From Helicobacter sp. 12S02232-10 (GTDB taxonomy: Bacteria; Campylobacterota; Campylobacteria; Campylobacterales; Helicobacteraceae), in assembly GCF_002272895.1 (NCBI RefSeq), contig NZ_MLAQ01000001.1, positions 45,800 to 109,799 of the forward strand: a stretch of 64,000 bases of DNA, read 5' to 3'. A program made the translations under genes and the position numbers. The notes below the pieces were generated by a model. The model made no database searches. It was not told the origin of the DNA and saw only the letters and a program-made list of their open reading frames with translations. Shown one piece after another: positions 19,649 through 28,267 of the stretch; positions within the stretch are counted from its first letter, which is position 1; every line of letters starts with the position of its first letter.

Positions 19649-20437
19649 TTAGAAAGAAAGGGAGTAGGGCAATTTATTTCTAAAAAATATAGCTTTTTGG
19701 TAGCCTGCTTCTTTGGCTATTTTGACGCAATCTTCATATCCGAAACCAACTTCATCAAGATTGTGGGCATCGCTCCCAAATGTGATTGGAATCCCAATTT
19801 TTTTGGCATATTTTAAAATTTCAAGGTTAGGGTATTGTTCCTTGATGGGTTTCCTTAATCCTGCTGCATTGATCTCAAGAACCATTTCCGAATCTTTAAT
19901 GGATTGAAGTGTTTCTTGAAGGTAGGGTTTTATATTCGTGGAAGGCTTATGTCCAAATATTTTCAGCAAATCAAAATGCCCAACAATTTGAAAAAACTTG
20001 CTTTGAGCCATTTTTTTGATTGCATTCAAATAGTTTATCCAGCATTCTTCCAAGTTTTTTTTGGCATATTCACCCATAAATTCTGGATTATCAAAACCCC
20101 ACTCATCAAGAAAATGAATTGATCCGATGAGATAGTCACTTTGGCATTCTAAAACACTTTTTTCAATCAAGTTTTTTTTACCTTCAATAAAATCCACTTC
20201 AAGTCCCAATAAAATTTCAATTTTTCCTTTGTATCTTTCCTTGGCATCTGCGATCATTTTGCAGTATGTTTCAAGTTCTTCTAATTTCATTCTGTATTTT
20301 TCATCAAATCGCATTGGAGCGTGACAAGAGAATCCATAGACGTTTATTCCTAGATCAATAGCCTTAAGGATATATTCGTCTATGGATCCTGAAGCATGGT
20401 TACATAAAAAAGTATGATTATGTAGATCGATTCTCAT
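19649..20437 (-). CDS. PHP-family histidinol-phosphatase (HisJ type)
   Basis: A 262-residue PHP-domain phosphoesterase, likely removing phosphate from histidinol phosphate in histidine synthesis. Metal-binding motifs are visible in order: DLHNHTFLCNHASG (residues 4-17), HAPMRF, GLEVDF, GSIHFLDEW, VGHFDLLKIFG and the C-terminal GSDAHNLDEVGFG. Length matches HisJ-type enzymes. hisC lies about 4 kb away on the other strand, so histidine genes are dispersed. Other PHP phosphatases share these motifs, so the substrate is an inference. Confidence 0.82.
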   Translation of the reverse strand: MRIDLHNHTFLCNHASGSIDEYILKAIDLGINVYGFSCHAPMRFDEKYRMKLEELETYCKMIADAKERYKGKIEILLGLEVDFIEGKKNLIEKSVLECQSDYLIGSIHFLDEWGFDNPEFMGEYAKKNLEECWINYLNAIKKMAQSKFFQIVGHFDLLKIFGHKPSTNIKPYLQETLQSIKDSEMVLEINAAGLRKPIKEQYPNLEILKYAKKIGIPITFGSDAHNLDEVGFGYEDCVKIAKEAGYQKAIFFRNKLPYSLSF

Positions 20438-20441
20438 AATT

Positions 20442-20792
20442 TTAAAAGAATTTTTGCTTTTGAATTTGAGTTAAAAACTCTTCAAGATTGAATTTTTTTC
20501 GATGATTTTCCGTAAATATATGGATCATAATATCGCCTAAATCAGCTATTAGCCAATCCTCGCTTTCTTCATCCGTGCTGTAAAAAACCTCGCCAATGGG
20601 TTTGAGTTCAGTTTTGAGCATATCAAGCAAAGAGTGGGAATGTTTTCCTGCCATTGCCGTGGCTATTACAACTTGATCTACAATATAATCTTTATTTGTC
20701 AGATCAAATATTTCAATATCTTGAGCTTTTTTTTCATCAAGCAGTGTTGAGATTTTTTGAATCCTTTGGTTGATCTTAGACGTTGGTGTCAA
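20442..20792 (-). CDS. rsfS: Ribosomal silencing factor RsfS
   Basis: A 116-residue protein of the RsfS/Iojap family, which binds ribosomal protein uL14 and blocks subunit joining in starvation. The family core is present: IEIFDLTNKDYIVDQVVIAT (about residues 27-46), SHSLLDMLK and the motif EDWLIADLGDIMIHIF (about residues 77-92). The start is TTG at 20792, overlapping the nadD stop as TTGA, with AAGGAG five bases before it, so translation is coupled to nadD. The nadD-rsfS pairing is common in bacteria. Confidence 0.9.
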   Translation of the reverse strand: MTPTSKINQRIQKISTLLDEKKAQDIEIFDLTNKDYIVDQVVIATAMAGKHSHSLLDMLKTELKPIGEVFYSTDEESEDWLIADLGDIMIHIFTENHRKKFNLEEFLTQIQKQKFF

Positions 20793-21355
20793 TGTAACTC
20801 CTTATATGATTTGATAACTTCTGTTTTGATATTTTCAGGTAGATCTTTGGAAAATTGATTAATAGAAAGGTTTTTTTTGATTTGACTTGAGGAAATTTTA
20901 TATTTTAGATTTGGAAGCGAAATTTTTCGGAGGGTTTCTAAAGTTTGTGCTTCATATCCTTCGCGTTCAATGATCACAAATTCAACCAATTCTTTGAGTT
21001 CTTCATATCGATGCCATTTGTGCAGATTGGGTAAGTTGTCTTCGCCGATAATAAAATATATTTTTTTGGGATTGAATTTTTCTTTGATATTTAAAACGCT
21101 TCGAATGCTTGCGATAGGTTTTTTTTGAATTATTTCCATATTGCTGACTTCAACTTTAGTTAGGTTTTTATTGAGTTGTACCATCCATTCATAACGTTCT
21201 TCAGCACTAAACAAGCAAGGTTTTTTAAAAGGATTTTGATAGGCTACGATTACAATAAGCTTATCAATGTCTAATTTTTCAAGTGCTGTTTGAATGATTT
21301 GAAGATGAGCGGTATGGGGTGGATCAAAACTTCCTCCGTAAATAGCGATATTCAT
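20789..21355 (-). CDS. nadD: Nicotinate-nucleotide adenylyltransferase NadD
   Basis: A 188-residue nucleotidyltransferase that makes deamido-NAD from nicotinate mononucleotide and ATP. The N-terminal nucleotide-binding motif GGSFDPPHTAHLQI (residues 7-20) and the C-terminal ISSSQIKKNL (ISSxxI(R/K) motif) are visible. I chose the ATG at 21355, giving the standard MNIAIYGGSF start four bases after nikR ends; a TTG seven codons upstream is also possible. Nickel regulator, NAD synthesis and ribosome silencing genes are packed in one run here, matching H. pylori order for nadD and nikR. Confidence 0.93.
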   Translation of the reverse strand: MNIAIYGGSFDPPHTAHLQIIQTALEKLDIDKLIVIVAYQNPFKKPCLFSAEERYEWMVQLNKNLTKVEVSNMEIIQKKPIASIRSVLNIKEKFNPKKIYFIIGEDNLPNLHKWHRYEELKELVEFVIIEREGYEAQTLETLRKISLPNLKYKISSSQIKKNLSINQFSKDLPENIKTEVIKSYKELH

Positions 21356-21359
21356 TCCC

Positions 21360-21797
21360 TTATTTGTCTTTGTCAAAACTTAATGTTTTTGTAAGTTTAG
21401 CAAATTTCACGCCTTTTAGTCCTCCAATCTCTAAGCTCAGTTTTTGAATTTCTGAAGGAGAGCCTTTGAGGATGATGGTTTCGAGGCAATTATGATTATC
21501 TATATGCACGTGAGTATTACATAAGATGGCAGCCGTATTATGGTGCTGTACATCAATCATTTTTTGATTGAGTTCTCTTTGATGGTGATCATAGACGATG
21601 ACTAAAACTGCAATGCTAGAATCAAGGGTTTGATTTTCCCAGTTGTCTTCGACAAGTTTTTCACGAATCATATCTCTAACGAGTTCAGAACGTGAGGAAT
21701 ATCCATTTCTAATGATGCGGCTATCAAGCTCATCTAATAAGTTTTGTTGCAAGGATACTGAGAATCTTATAATGGAATCTTGTTCTTTTGGGTACAT
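21360..21797 (-). CDS. nikR: Nickel-responsive regulator NikR
   Basis: A 145-residue regulator with an N-terminal ribbon-helix-helix DNA-binding domain (residues 8-50, [17 protein letters not shown] then [15 protein letters not shown]) and a C-terminal ACT-like nickel domain. Nickel ligands are visible in VYDHHQRE, the [11 protein letters not shown] segment (about residues 99-109) and its Cys. In Helicobacter, NikR controls nickel uptake, urease and TonB-dependent genes. It diverges from exbB-exbD-tonB, the same arrangement as in H. pylori, so the shared intergenic region is a probable control point. Confidence 0.95.
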   Translation of the reverse strand: MYPKEQDSIIRFSVSLQQNLLDELDSRIIRNGYSSRSELVRDMIREKLVEDNWENQTLDSSIAVLVIVYDHHQRELNQKMIDVQHHNTAAILCNTHVHIDNHNCLETIILKGSPSEIQKLSLEIGGLKGVKFAKLTKTLSFDKDK

Positions 21798-21924
21798 TTT
21801 TCATATCTTTTAATAAAATTTTCAAATTCTTGATTATGATTTTATCCAAAGTTTTATTTAAAAATCAAACATAGAATTTTAGGGCATAATAAGTCCAAAA
21901 TGCCATAAAGGATAATTTTTATCA

Positions 21925-21952
21925 TTTATTAATATTGAAAATTATTATTAAA
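21925..21952. promoter_or_regulatory. AT-rich dyad, candidate NikR/Fur operator
   Basis: Between the divergent nikR and exbB genes, repeated TATTA half-sites occur at spacings of 11 and 14 bases. They end next to the -10 hexamer of exbB, where a repressor would block RNA polymerase. Helicobacter NikR and Fur both recognise AT-rich imperfect dyads of this kind, so the two cannot be told apart here. This is inference from position and composition. Confidence 0.4.
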
Positions 21953-21956
21953 GTGC

Positions 21957-21962
21957 TACAAT
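21957..21962 (+). promoter_or_regulatory. Candidate -10 element of exbB-exbD-tonB
   Basis: TACAAT on the plus strand, 53 bases ahead of the exbB ATG, directly downstream of the AT-rich dyad. Confidence 0.45.
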
Positions 21963-22015
21963 AACACTTGAAAAAATAAATCAATTCAATAAAATTTTCT
22001 AAGGATTGGAGACAA

Positions 22016-22438
22016 ATGGAGTTTCTTAAGTTACATATTGATCACATTGTATTTGCGGTTTTAGGGCTAATGAGTTTTTTAGCTGTTTGGCTAACAATAG
22101 AACGAATTCTTTTTTATTGGAAAATTGACATTAGTAAATATGAGGATCTTGATTTGCTTGATGTTGATTTGACAAAAAATCTTACGACGCTTTATATTAT
22201 CTATTCAAATGCCCCTTATATAGGTCTTCTTGGAACTGTAGTTGGTATTATGATTACTTTCTATGATATGGGGTTAAGTGGTGGAATGGATGCAAAATCA
22301 ATCATGGTAGGGCTTTCTTTGGCGTTAAAAGCAACGGCAATGGGTTTGCTTGTGGCTATTCCTGTGCTGATGATTTATAATGCTTTGTTGAGAAAAGCAG
22401 ATGTGCTTTCAAATCGTTATAAGGCTTTGAAAAAATGA
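22016..22438 (+). CDS. exbB: TonB-system energiser ExbB
   Basis: A 140-residue inner-membrane protein of the MotA/TolQ/ExbB family, in the short form found in Campylobacterota. Three helices are visible. The family motif is [18 protein letters not shown] (about residues 65-82), followed by a long hydrophobic stretch from [20 protein letters not shown]. With ExbD it uses the proton motive force to drive TonB. Its stop overlaps exbD by four bases (ATGA). Confidence 0.93.
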   Translation: MEFLKLHIDHIVFAVLGLMSFLAVWLTIERILFYWKIDISKYEDLDLLDVDLTKNLTTLYIIYSNAPYIGLLGTVVGIMITFYDMGLSGGMDAKSIMVGLSLALKATAMGLLVAIPVLMIYNALLRKADVLSNRYKALKK

Positions 22439-22818
22439 GAATTAAAAAAGGTGAAGGATTAAATATTGTTCCTTTCATTGATATTATGTTGGTGCTTTTG
22501 GCTATTGTTTTGAGCGTTTCAACTTTCATTGCGCAAGGAAAAATAGCCATTGATTTGCCTGAGGCCGATTCTGCGCAAAAGCAAAATAATGATGATAAAA
22601 AAGTGACCATTGTCGTGGATGCTAACAATACCATCTATGTCGATGACAAGCCTAATACGTTGGAAGAATTAAAAACCTTGATTGATAATACAGATTCAAA
22701 GACACTCGTTGAATTAAGAAGCGATAAAGATTCTAAGTTTGAAACTTTTGTGAAAATTATAGATTTACTTAAAGAAAAAAATCATGAAAATTTTGCTATT
22801 TCTACGAAAACAAATTGA
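22435..22818 (+). CDS. exbD: TonB-system energiser ExbD
   Basis: A 127-residue protein with one N-terminal helix and a periplasmic domain. The transmembrane aspartate essential for proton use is visible in [20 protein letters not shown] (residues 10-29). The periplasmic part ends in KTN and overlaps the start of tonB by 35 bases in another frame. The exbB-exbD-tonB order matches H. pylori HP1339-HP1341. Confidence 0.93.
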   Translation: MRIKKGEGLNIVPFIDIMLVLLAIVLSVSTFIAQGKIAIDLPEADSAQKQNNDDKKVTIVVDANNTIYVDDKPNTLEELKTLIDNTDSKTLVELRSDKDSKFETFVKIIDLLKEKNHENFAISTKTN

Positions 22819-23485
22819 TTCTCCGAGTAAGATCGGATTTTTAATTGCCGTTTTGATTTATGCCGGTGCGTTTGCATTGGTTTTTGGCTCATTTAATAGT
22901 ACTGAGCTCAAGCAAGATGGCACCAACACAGTAACGATGAGTTTGGCAAGTATCAATACTTCAGCAATGCACAAGGCTCATTCTACATCTGCTCCCAAAC
23001 CCAAACCTAAACCTAAACCTAAACCTAAACCAAAGCCTAAGCCAAATAAGAAAAGTCTCAAACCTGTTAAAAAAGAGCCTGAAGTTAAACCAGAAGAAGA
23101 TGTCAAAGAAACCACACAACAAGATTCTAAGGACAATGAAAAACAAGAATCTTCAAATACGACTTCAGAAGGTGCTCAAGCTGAAGCATTGGCTTATAAC
23201 GAAGGAGTGAGTGATGAATTCTTGACAAAAATTCAGATGGCTATCAATAAGAAAAATAAATACCCTAGAATTGCTAGGATCAGAGGATTAGAAGGAGAGG
23301 TTCTTGTAGAGTTCATATTGAATGTTGATGGTACAATGCAAGGACTCAAAATTATTCAGAGTACAGCTGGAGATATTTTAAATAGTAATGCTCTCAAGGC
23401 AGTTTTAAGTGCTTCTAAAGATTTTCCTTTACCCAAACAAAAAGTCAGGATTAAAATTCCTATTGCCTATACTTTAAAGTCTTGA
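22784..23485 (+). CDS. tonB: TonB energy-transducing protein
   Basis: A 233-residue protein: a cytoplasmic N-terminus, one membrane helix (about residues 18-37, GFLIAVLIYAGAFALVF), a Pro-Lys rigid spacer (about residues 70-90, made of Pro-Lys dipeptides), an acidic/Lys-rich linker, and the C-terminal TonB domain with YPRIARIRGLEGEVLVEF (about residues 161-178). It spans the periplasm and opens TonB-dependent receptors, which in Helicobacter import iron, nickel or vitamin complexes. The start overlaps the end of exbD. Confidence 0.92.
   Translation: MKILLFLRKQIDSPSKIGFLIAVLIYAGAFALVFGSFNSTELKQDGTNTVTMSLASINTSAMHKAHSTSAPKPKPKPKPKPKPKPKPNKKSLKPVKKEPEVKPEEDVKETTQQDSKDNEKQESSNTTSEGAQAEALAYNEGVSDEFLTKIQMAINKKNKYPRIARIRGLEGEVLVEFILNVDGTMQGLKIIQSTAGDILNSNALKAVLSASKDFPLPKQKVRIKIPIAYTLKS
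22994..23041 (+). repeat. Hexamer tandem repeat encoding Pro-Lys in tonB
   Basis: Eight consecutive six-base units of the form CCNAAR (CCCAAA twice, CCTAAA four times, then CCAAAG and CCTAAG). The four identical CCTAAA units in a row make slippage possible. Gain or loss of units stays in frame and would only change spacer length. Confidence 0.85.
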
Positions 23486-23530
23486 TATTAATGTGTCTCT
23501 AAAAATTATAAAGCCATAAGGAGGGAATCG

Positions 23531-24169
23531 GTGAGTTTTAAAAAAATTTCTTTATTAATTGGAATTGGCTGTTTGTTATTCTTCTTGTTTTTGTTTGAAC
23601 TTTTTTCCGTAATTTTAAAAACTTCTTGGATTGATAAATTTGATATATTTTGGATTGGATGCATTAGGGGTGAAACAACACCTGAGTGGGGTTCTATTCT
23701 ATCATTTTTGACACATTTGGGTTCGGTTGAATTCGTAATTTTGATGACCCTACTCATTGGGGTAATATTTTTATACAAGAAGAAATTTGTTTTTGGTCTG
23801 TGGTTTGTGAGTACTATTGCGATAAGTTGCATTTTGCTCAAACTTTTAAAAGAATGGGTCAGACGTCCTCGTCCTGATATTGATGGCTGGCTTATCCACG
23901 CTTCTGGATTTAGCTATCCAAGCGGTCATTCTGTTGCTTCGAGTATTTTTTATGGTTTGCTCGCATTATTTTTTATCGCAGTTTTTCAAAAATTATATGC
24001 AAAGATTATTTTTGGAATTTTATGTCTTTTGTTTATTTTATTTATGATGTATGCTCGGGTTTATTTGGGGGTTCATTTTCCTTCAGATGTTCTTGGAGGT
24101 TTTTTGTTGGGGAACTCTTTAGCATTTTTTTCGATGGGATTTTATTTTTTATTTTTTAAAAAAATCTAA
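23531..24169 (+). CDS. PAP2-family membrane phosphatase
   Basis: A 212-residue integral membrane phosphatase. The three PAP2 motifs are present: KEWVRRPRP (about residues 109-117), PSGH (about 134-137) and ARVYLGVHFPSDVLGG (about 180-195). Members dephosphorylate undecaprenyl pyrophosphate, phosphatidylglycerol phosphate or lipid A in the periplasmic leaflet; the substrate cannot be told from sequence. The start is GTG at 23531 with an excellent AAGGAGG seven bases upstream. It follows tonB by 45 bases and may be co-transcribed. Confidence 0.85.
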   Translation: MSFKKISLLIGIGCLLFFLFLFELFSVILKTSWIDKFDIFWIGCIRGETTPEWGSILSFLTHLGSVEFVILMTLLIGVIFLYKKKFVFGLWFVSTIAISCILLKLLKEWVRRPRPDIDGWLIHASGFSYPSGHSVASSIFYGLLALFFIAVFQKLYAKIIFGILCLLFILFMMYARVYLGVHFPSDVLGGFLLGNSLAFFSMGFYFLFFKKI

Positions 24170-24326
24170 AAAATATTTTACCAGAGAAAAGATTCAAGGT
24201 TTTTTTATTGCTTCAAATATCGTTATAGATTCGATATATAGAGCGAAAATAATATCTTGGTTGCTCAATTAAATTTATAATCTTTTTTAAGACTATTAAA
24301 TATTTTAAATTTTATGTGATTTTAGA

Positions 24327-24332
24327 TACAAT
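24327..24332 (+). promoter_or_regulatory. Candidate -10 element of hisC
   Basis: TACAAT on the plus strand, 35 bases ahead of the hisC ATG, in an AT-rich 198-base gap that shows no other feature and no clear terminator for the PAP2 gene. Confidence 0.4.
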
Positions 24333-24367
24333 TTACGATAAAAAAGATTATTATTAAGAAGGCTTGA

Positions 24368-25465
24368 ATGAAGTTTAATCGCGAATTAGATGAGTTGGTT
24401 GTTTATGAGGCAGGAAAGCCGATTGAACTTGTAGTGAGGGAATTTGGAATCAAGCCAATTGATATCATCAAATTGGGAAGCAATGAAAATCCTTACGGAT
24501 GTTCGCCAAAAGTCAGTGCTATTATTTCTGAAAATTCAAAAATGGCAAGTTTTTATCCTGATGATTCGATGTTTGAGCTTAAAGAAAGATTGGCCAAAAG
24601 ATACAACTTGCAATCAAATAATATTATTATCGGATCAGGAAGTGATCAAGTCATTGAGTTTTGCATTCGAGCCAAATGCACTAAGGGAAGCAAGGTGTTA
24701 ATGGCGAAAACAACTTTTGCGATGTATGAGATTTATGCTAGACAAATTGGAGCTGAAATTATCAAGACCCCTAGCCATAGCCATGAAATTTTGGAATTTA
24801 AACAACTATATTCACAGCATAAACCTGATATTGTATTTTTATGTCTTCCCAATAATCCATTAGGAGAATGTTTAGATAAAAGTGACGTATTTGAGTTTAT
24901 TTCTCAAACTGATCCTGATACGCTGATAATTATTGATGGAGCTTATCAAGAGTTTGCCAAAGCTAAGGATAAAAGTAAAGCTATTGATCCCAAAGAGCTT
25001 CTTGAGAGATTTGAGAATGTCATTTATTTGGGTACTTTTTCTAAAGCTTATGGATTAGGGGGGATGAGAGTCGGTTATGGTTTGGCTTCAAATGAAATTA
25101 TCGAGGCTTTGCACAAAATCCGACCTCCTTTTAATATTGGGGTTTTGAGTTTGCTTGCTGCGATTGAAGCACTTAAAGATGAGGATTTTGTTGAAACTTG
25201 TATTAAATATACTTTTGAAGAAATGCTCAGGTATGAGAGTTTTGCATATGCACACGGCATTACATTTATTCCGTCTTGGACAAATTTTATCACTTATATT
25301 TTGGATGATAAATTTAGTGGAACTCAAGTAGCTGATTGGCTTTTGAGAAGGGGTGTGATTGTCAGAAATCTTAAGTCTTATGGAATCAATGCGATTAGAA
25401 TTACGATTGGCACCGAAAAACAAAATGACAGGGTGTTTGAATTAATGAAAGAATTTTTGCAGTAA
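24368..25465 (+). CDS. hisC: Histidinol-phosphate aminotransferase HisC
   Basis: A 365-residue PLP-dependent class I/II aminotransferase that converts imidazole acetol phosphate to histidinol phosphate. Seen: LGSNENPYGCSP (about residues 37-48), FLCLPNNPLGE (about 158-168), the PLP-lysine motif GTFSKAYGLGGMRVGYGLAS (about 222-241), and the C-terminal IRITIGTEKQNDRV. Members sometimes also act in Phe/Tyr synthesis. Together with the PHP phosphatase at 19649-20437 it argues that this organism makes histidine, unlike H. pylori. Confidence 0.9.
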   Translation: MKFNRELDELVVYEAGKPIELVVREFGIKPIDIIKLGSNENPYGCSPKVSAIISENSKMASFYPDDSMFELKERLAKRYNLQSNNIIIGSGSDQVIEFCIRAKCTKGSKVLMAKTTFAMYEIYARQIGAEIIKTPSHSHEILEFKQLYSQHKPDIVFLCLPNNPLGECLDKSDVFEFISQTDPDTLIIIDGAYQEFAKAKDKSKAIDPKELLERFENVIYLGTFSKAYGLGGMRVGYGLASNEIIEALHKIRPPFNIGVLSLLAAIEALKDEDFVETCIKYTFEEMLRYESFAYAHGITFIPSWTNFITYILDDKFSGTQVADWLLRRGVIVRNLKSYGINAIRITIGTEKQNDRVFELMKEFLQ

Positions 25466-25525
25466 AAGTATGCGAATTTTTCAAATAAGCTCGATTAAAG
25501 CAGATTAAAGTTTAGAGGATAATTT

Positions 25526-27226
25526 TTGGACATCAAAGCTCTATTTCAACAGGTTGCGACACTTTTTGCCAAATTTAACAAAAAACAAAAAATTGTTATT
25601 GTTTCTGCTGTTGTTTTAACTGTAGCATTTATTGTGTTTTTATTGATTTTTCCAATAGGGGAAAAGAAATATGGCGATAATAGTTACGGGGTTTTGTTTG
25701 AAGGAATGAATGCTAGCGATAATGCTTTGATTTTACAATATTTGCAACAAAATCAAATTCCTTATAAAGTGCCTAAAGATGATACGATTTTGATTCCCAA
25801 AGATAGAGTTTATGAGGAAAGAATCGCATTAGCTTCACAAGGTATTCCCAAAACTAGTAAAGTTGGTTTTGAGATTTTTGATGTTAAAGATTTCGGAGCT
25901 ACAGATTTTGATCAAAATATCAAATTCATTCGTGCTATAGAAGGGGAGCTTTCCAGAACGATTGAAAGTCTCAACCCCATTGAAAAGGCAAGTGTTCATA
26001 TTGCCATTCCTAAAGATAGTGTTTTTGTCAGCAGGGAAGTTTTGCCTACTGCTTCAGTGATGTTAAAGATTAAAACAAATATGCGTTTATTGCCTGCCCA
26101 GATTGTTGGGATCAAAAATTTAGTCGCAGCTTCAGTCAGCAAACTTACTCCAGAAAATGTAAAACTTGTAAATGAAAATGGCGAACCTCTTGGAGAAGGA
26201 GATGATTTTAGCACATCTAAAGAACTTGCAGCGACCCAACTCAAATACAAACAAAATTTTGAAAATATCTTAGAGGGTAAAATCATCAATATCCTTTCTC
26301 CTATTGTCGGGGGCAGTGATAAAGTGGTTGCACGCGTGAATGCTGATTTTGATTTTAGCCAGAAAAAAAGTACTAAAGAAACCTATGATCCGAATAATGT
26401 TGTGCGTAGCGAACAAAATCTTGAGGAAAAGCGCGAAGGTGCCCAACCTAAACAAATTGGAGGAGTACCGGGGGCTGTGAGCAATATAGGTCCTGTTCAA
26501 GGGCTTGATGATAATAATCTAAAAGAGAAATATGAAAAATCTCAAAACACTACGAATTATGAAGTTGGTAAAACTGTTAGCGAGATTAAGGGAGAGTTTG
26601 GAGTTTTGGCACGTTTGAGTGCAGCTGTTGTGGTTGATGGGAGATATAAGAAAGTTACTGAAGGTGGTATGGATAAAGTCGAATATACTCCATTGAGCGA
26701 AGATGAAATGCAAAAAATTGATTCTTTGGTCAAGCAAGCTATTGGCTATAATCAAACTCGTGGTGATGATGTGACTGTGAGTAATTTTGAGTTTGATGCT
26801 AAAGCGGGTAACTATATCCCAATGAGTACATTTGAGAAAGTTTCTTCAAATGTTGAAAAATATTTGGGACCATTTATGCCACTTTTAAAATATTTGCTTG
26901 TGGTTGTGGTAATATTTATTTTTTACAAAAAAGTAATTTCTCCATTTGCTGAACGAATGCTTGAAATTCAAGAGAGCGAAGAAGATAAGGTTGAATCTTT
27001 GTTTGAGATTAATGATGAAGATGATACCGATCTCAATAAGTTCAGTGAAATTAGAAAGCGGGTGGAAGATCAGCTTGGTCTCAGTAGTAATTTTAGTGAA
27101 GATGAAGTAAAATATGATGTCTTACTTGAAAAAATTAAGACAAGCATTGAAGAGAAACCCGAAGAGATTGCTGCCTTGTTTAAGACATTGATTAAAGATG
27201 AGATAGCCCCTGAAGGAAGGGCATAG
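25526..27226 (+). CDS. fliF: Flagellar MS-ring protein FliF
   Basis: A 566-residue protein forming the membrane ring of the flagellar basal body. It has an N-terminal membrane helix (about residues 23-46), the YscJ/FliF ring-building domains, a disordered Gly/Gln-rich middle (about residues 300-345), a second helix (about 449-470) and an acidic C-terminus that binds FliG. The start is TTG at 25526 (MDIKALFQ) with AGAGGA upstream. Length equals the H. pylori protein, and fliG and fliH follow as there. Confidence 0.95.
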   Translation: MDIKALFQQVATLFAKFNKKQKIVIVSAVVLTVAFIVFLLIFPIGEKKYGDNSYGVLFEGMNASDNALILQYLQQNQIPYKVPKDDTILIPKDRVYEERIALASQGIPKTSKVGFEIFDVKDFGATDFDQNIKFIRAIEGELSRTIESLNPIEKASVHIAIPKDSVFVSREVLPTASVMLKIKTNMRLLPAQIVGIKNLVAASVSKLTPENVKLVNENGEPLGEGDDFSTSKELAATQLKYKQNFENILEGKIINILSPIVGGSDKVVARVNADFDFSQKKSTKETYDPNNVVRSEQNLEEKREGAQPKQIGGVPGAVSNIGPVQGLDDNNLKEKYEKSQNTTNYEVGKTVSEIKGEFGVLARLSAAVVVDGRYKKVTEGGMDKVEYTPLSEDEMQKIDSLVKQAIGYNQTRGDDVTVSNFEFDAKAGNYIPMSTFEKVSSNVEKYLGPFMPLLKYLLVVVVIFIFYKKVISPFAERMLEIQESEEDKVESLFEINDEDDTDLNKFSEIRKRVEDQLGLSSNFSEDEVKYDVLLEKIKTSIEEKPEEIAALFKTLIKDEIAPEGRA

Positions 27227-27235
27227 GAGCAGATA

Positions 27236-28267
27236 ATGGCTACAAAACTTACTTCTAAGCAAAGGGCACAATACGATGAACTTTCGATGGCTGAAAAAAT
27301 TGCAATTTTGCTCATTCAAGTTGGCGAAGAAACTACGAGTGAAGTCTTTCGACATTTAGACATAGAAAGCATTACTGAAATCAGTAAGCAAATAATGCAG
27401 CTTAATGGTACTGATAAGGCGATTGGTGGAGCTGTTCTTGAAGAATTTTATGCAATTTTTCAATCCAATCAATATATCAACAATGGCGGGTTGGATTATG
27501 CAAGAGAGCTTTTAAACAAAACTTTGGGTCCAGAAGAAGCTAAAAAGGTTTTAGACAGACTTGCCAAGAGTATGCAGTCTGCAAAAAATTTCTCTTATTT
27601 AATGAAAGTCAGGCCCCAGCAACTTGCTGATTTTATTGTCAATGAACATCCCCAGACGATTGCACTTATTTTGGCTCATATGGATTCTTCTAGCGCAGCA
27701 GAAACATTGGGATATTTTCAAGATGATATGCGTGCAGAAATTTCTATCAGGATGGCAAATCTTGGAGATATTTCGCCTAATGTAGTTAAGAGAGTTTCAA
27801 CCGTTTTGGAAAATAAACTTGAATCTCTCACTAGCTATAAAGTTGAAGTCGGAGGACCTAGAGCGGTAGCTGAAATGTTTAATCGTTTGGGACAAAAAGC
27901 CGCCAAGGCTACCATCACTTATATTGAGCAGATTGATGAGCAACTTGCTAATGAAATCAAAGAAATGATGTTTACTTTTGAAGATATTGCAAAACTTGAT
28001 AAAAATGCCATCAGAGAAATCCTTAAAATCGCTGATAAAAAAGATTTGATACTTGCACTTAAATCTTCTCCTGATGATCTGAAACAGAAATTTTTAGATA
28101 ATATGAGTACGCGCGCTAGCGAGCAGTTTGTTGAAGAAATGCAGTTTTTAGGTGCAGTCAAAGTTAAAGATGTAGAAAGTGCACAAAGAAAAATAGTCGA
28201 AGTAGTTCAATCTCTTTCTGAACAAGGATTGATACAAATTGGAGAGGAGGAGGACGTTGTTGAGTAA
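27236..28267 (+). CDS. fliG: Flagellar motor switch protein FliG
   Basis: A 343-residue rotor protein that links the MS ring to the C-ring and takes torque from the stator. The middle-domain NEHPQTIALILAHMD motif (about residues 131-145) and the C-terminal domain with MFTFEDIAKLD (about 243-253) and its charged torque helix are visible. It lies 9 bases after fliF. Length matches H. pylori FliG. Confidence 0.97.
   Translation: MATKLTSKQRAQYDELSMAEKIAILLIQVGEETTSEVFRHLDIESITEISKQIMQLNGTDKAIGGAVLEEFYAIFQSNQYINNGGLDYARELLNKTLGPEEAKKVLDRLAKSMQSAKNFSYLMKVRPQQLADFIVNEHPQTIALILAHMDSSSAAETLGYFQDDMRAEISIRMANLGDISPNVVKRVSTVLENKLESLTSYKVEVGGPRAVAEMFNRLGQKAAKATITYIEQIDEQLANEIKEMMFTFEDIAKLDKNAIREILKIADKKDLILALKSSPDDLKQKFLDNMSTRASEQFVEEMQFLGAVKVKDVESAQRKIVEVVQSLSEQGLIQIGEEEDVVE

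Noticed and set aside
22961..23146. Antisense open frame across the tonB repeat
   Set aside because: It is an artefact of the Pro-Lys repeat read backwards, giving runs of Arg and Phe.
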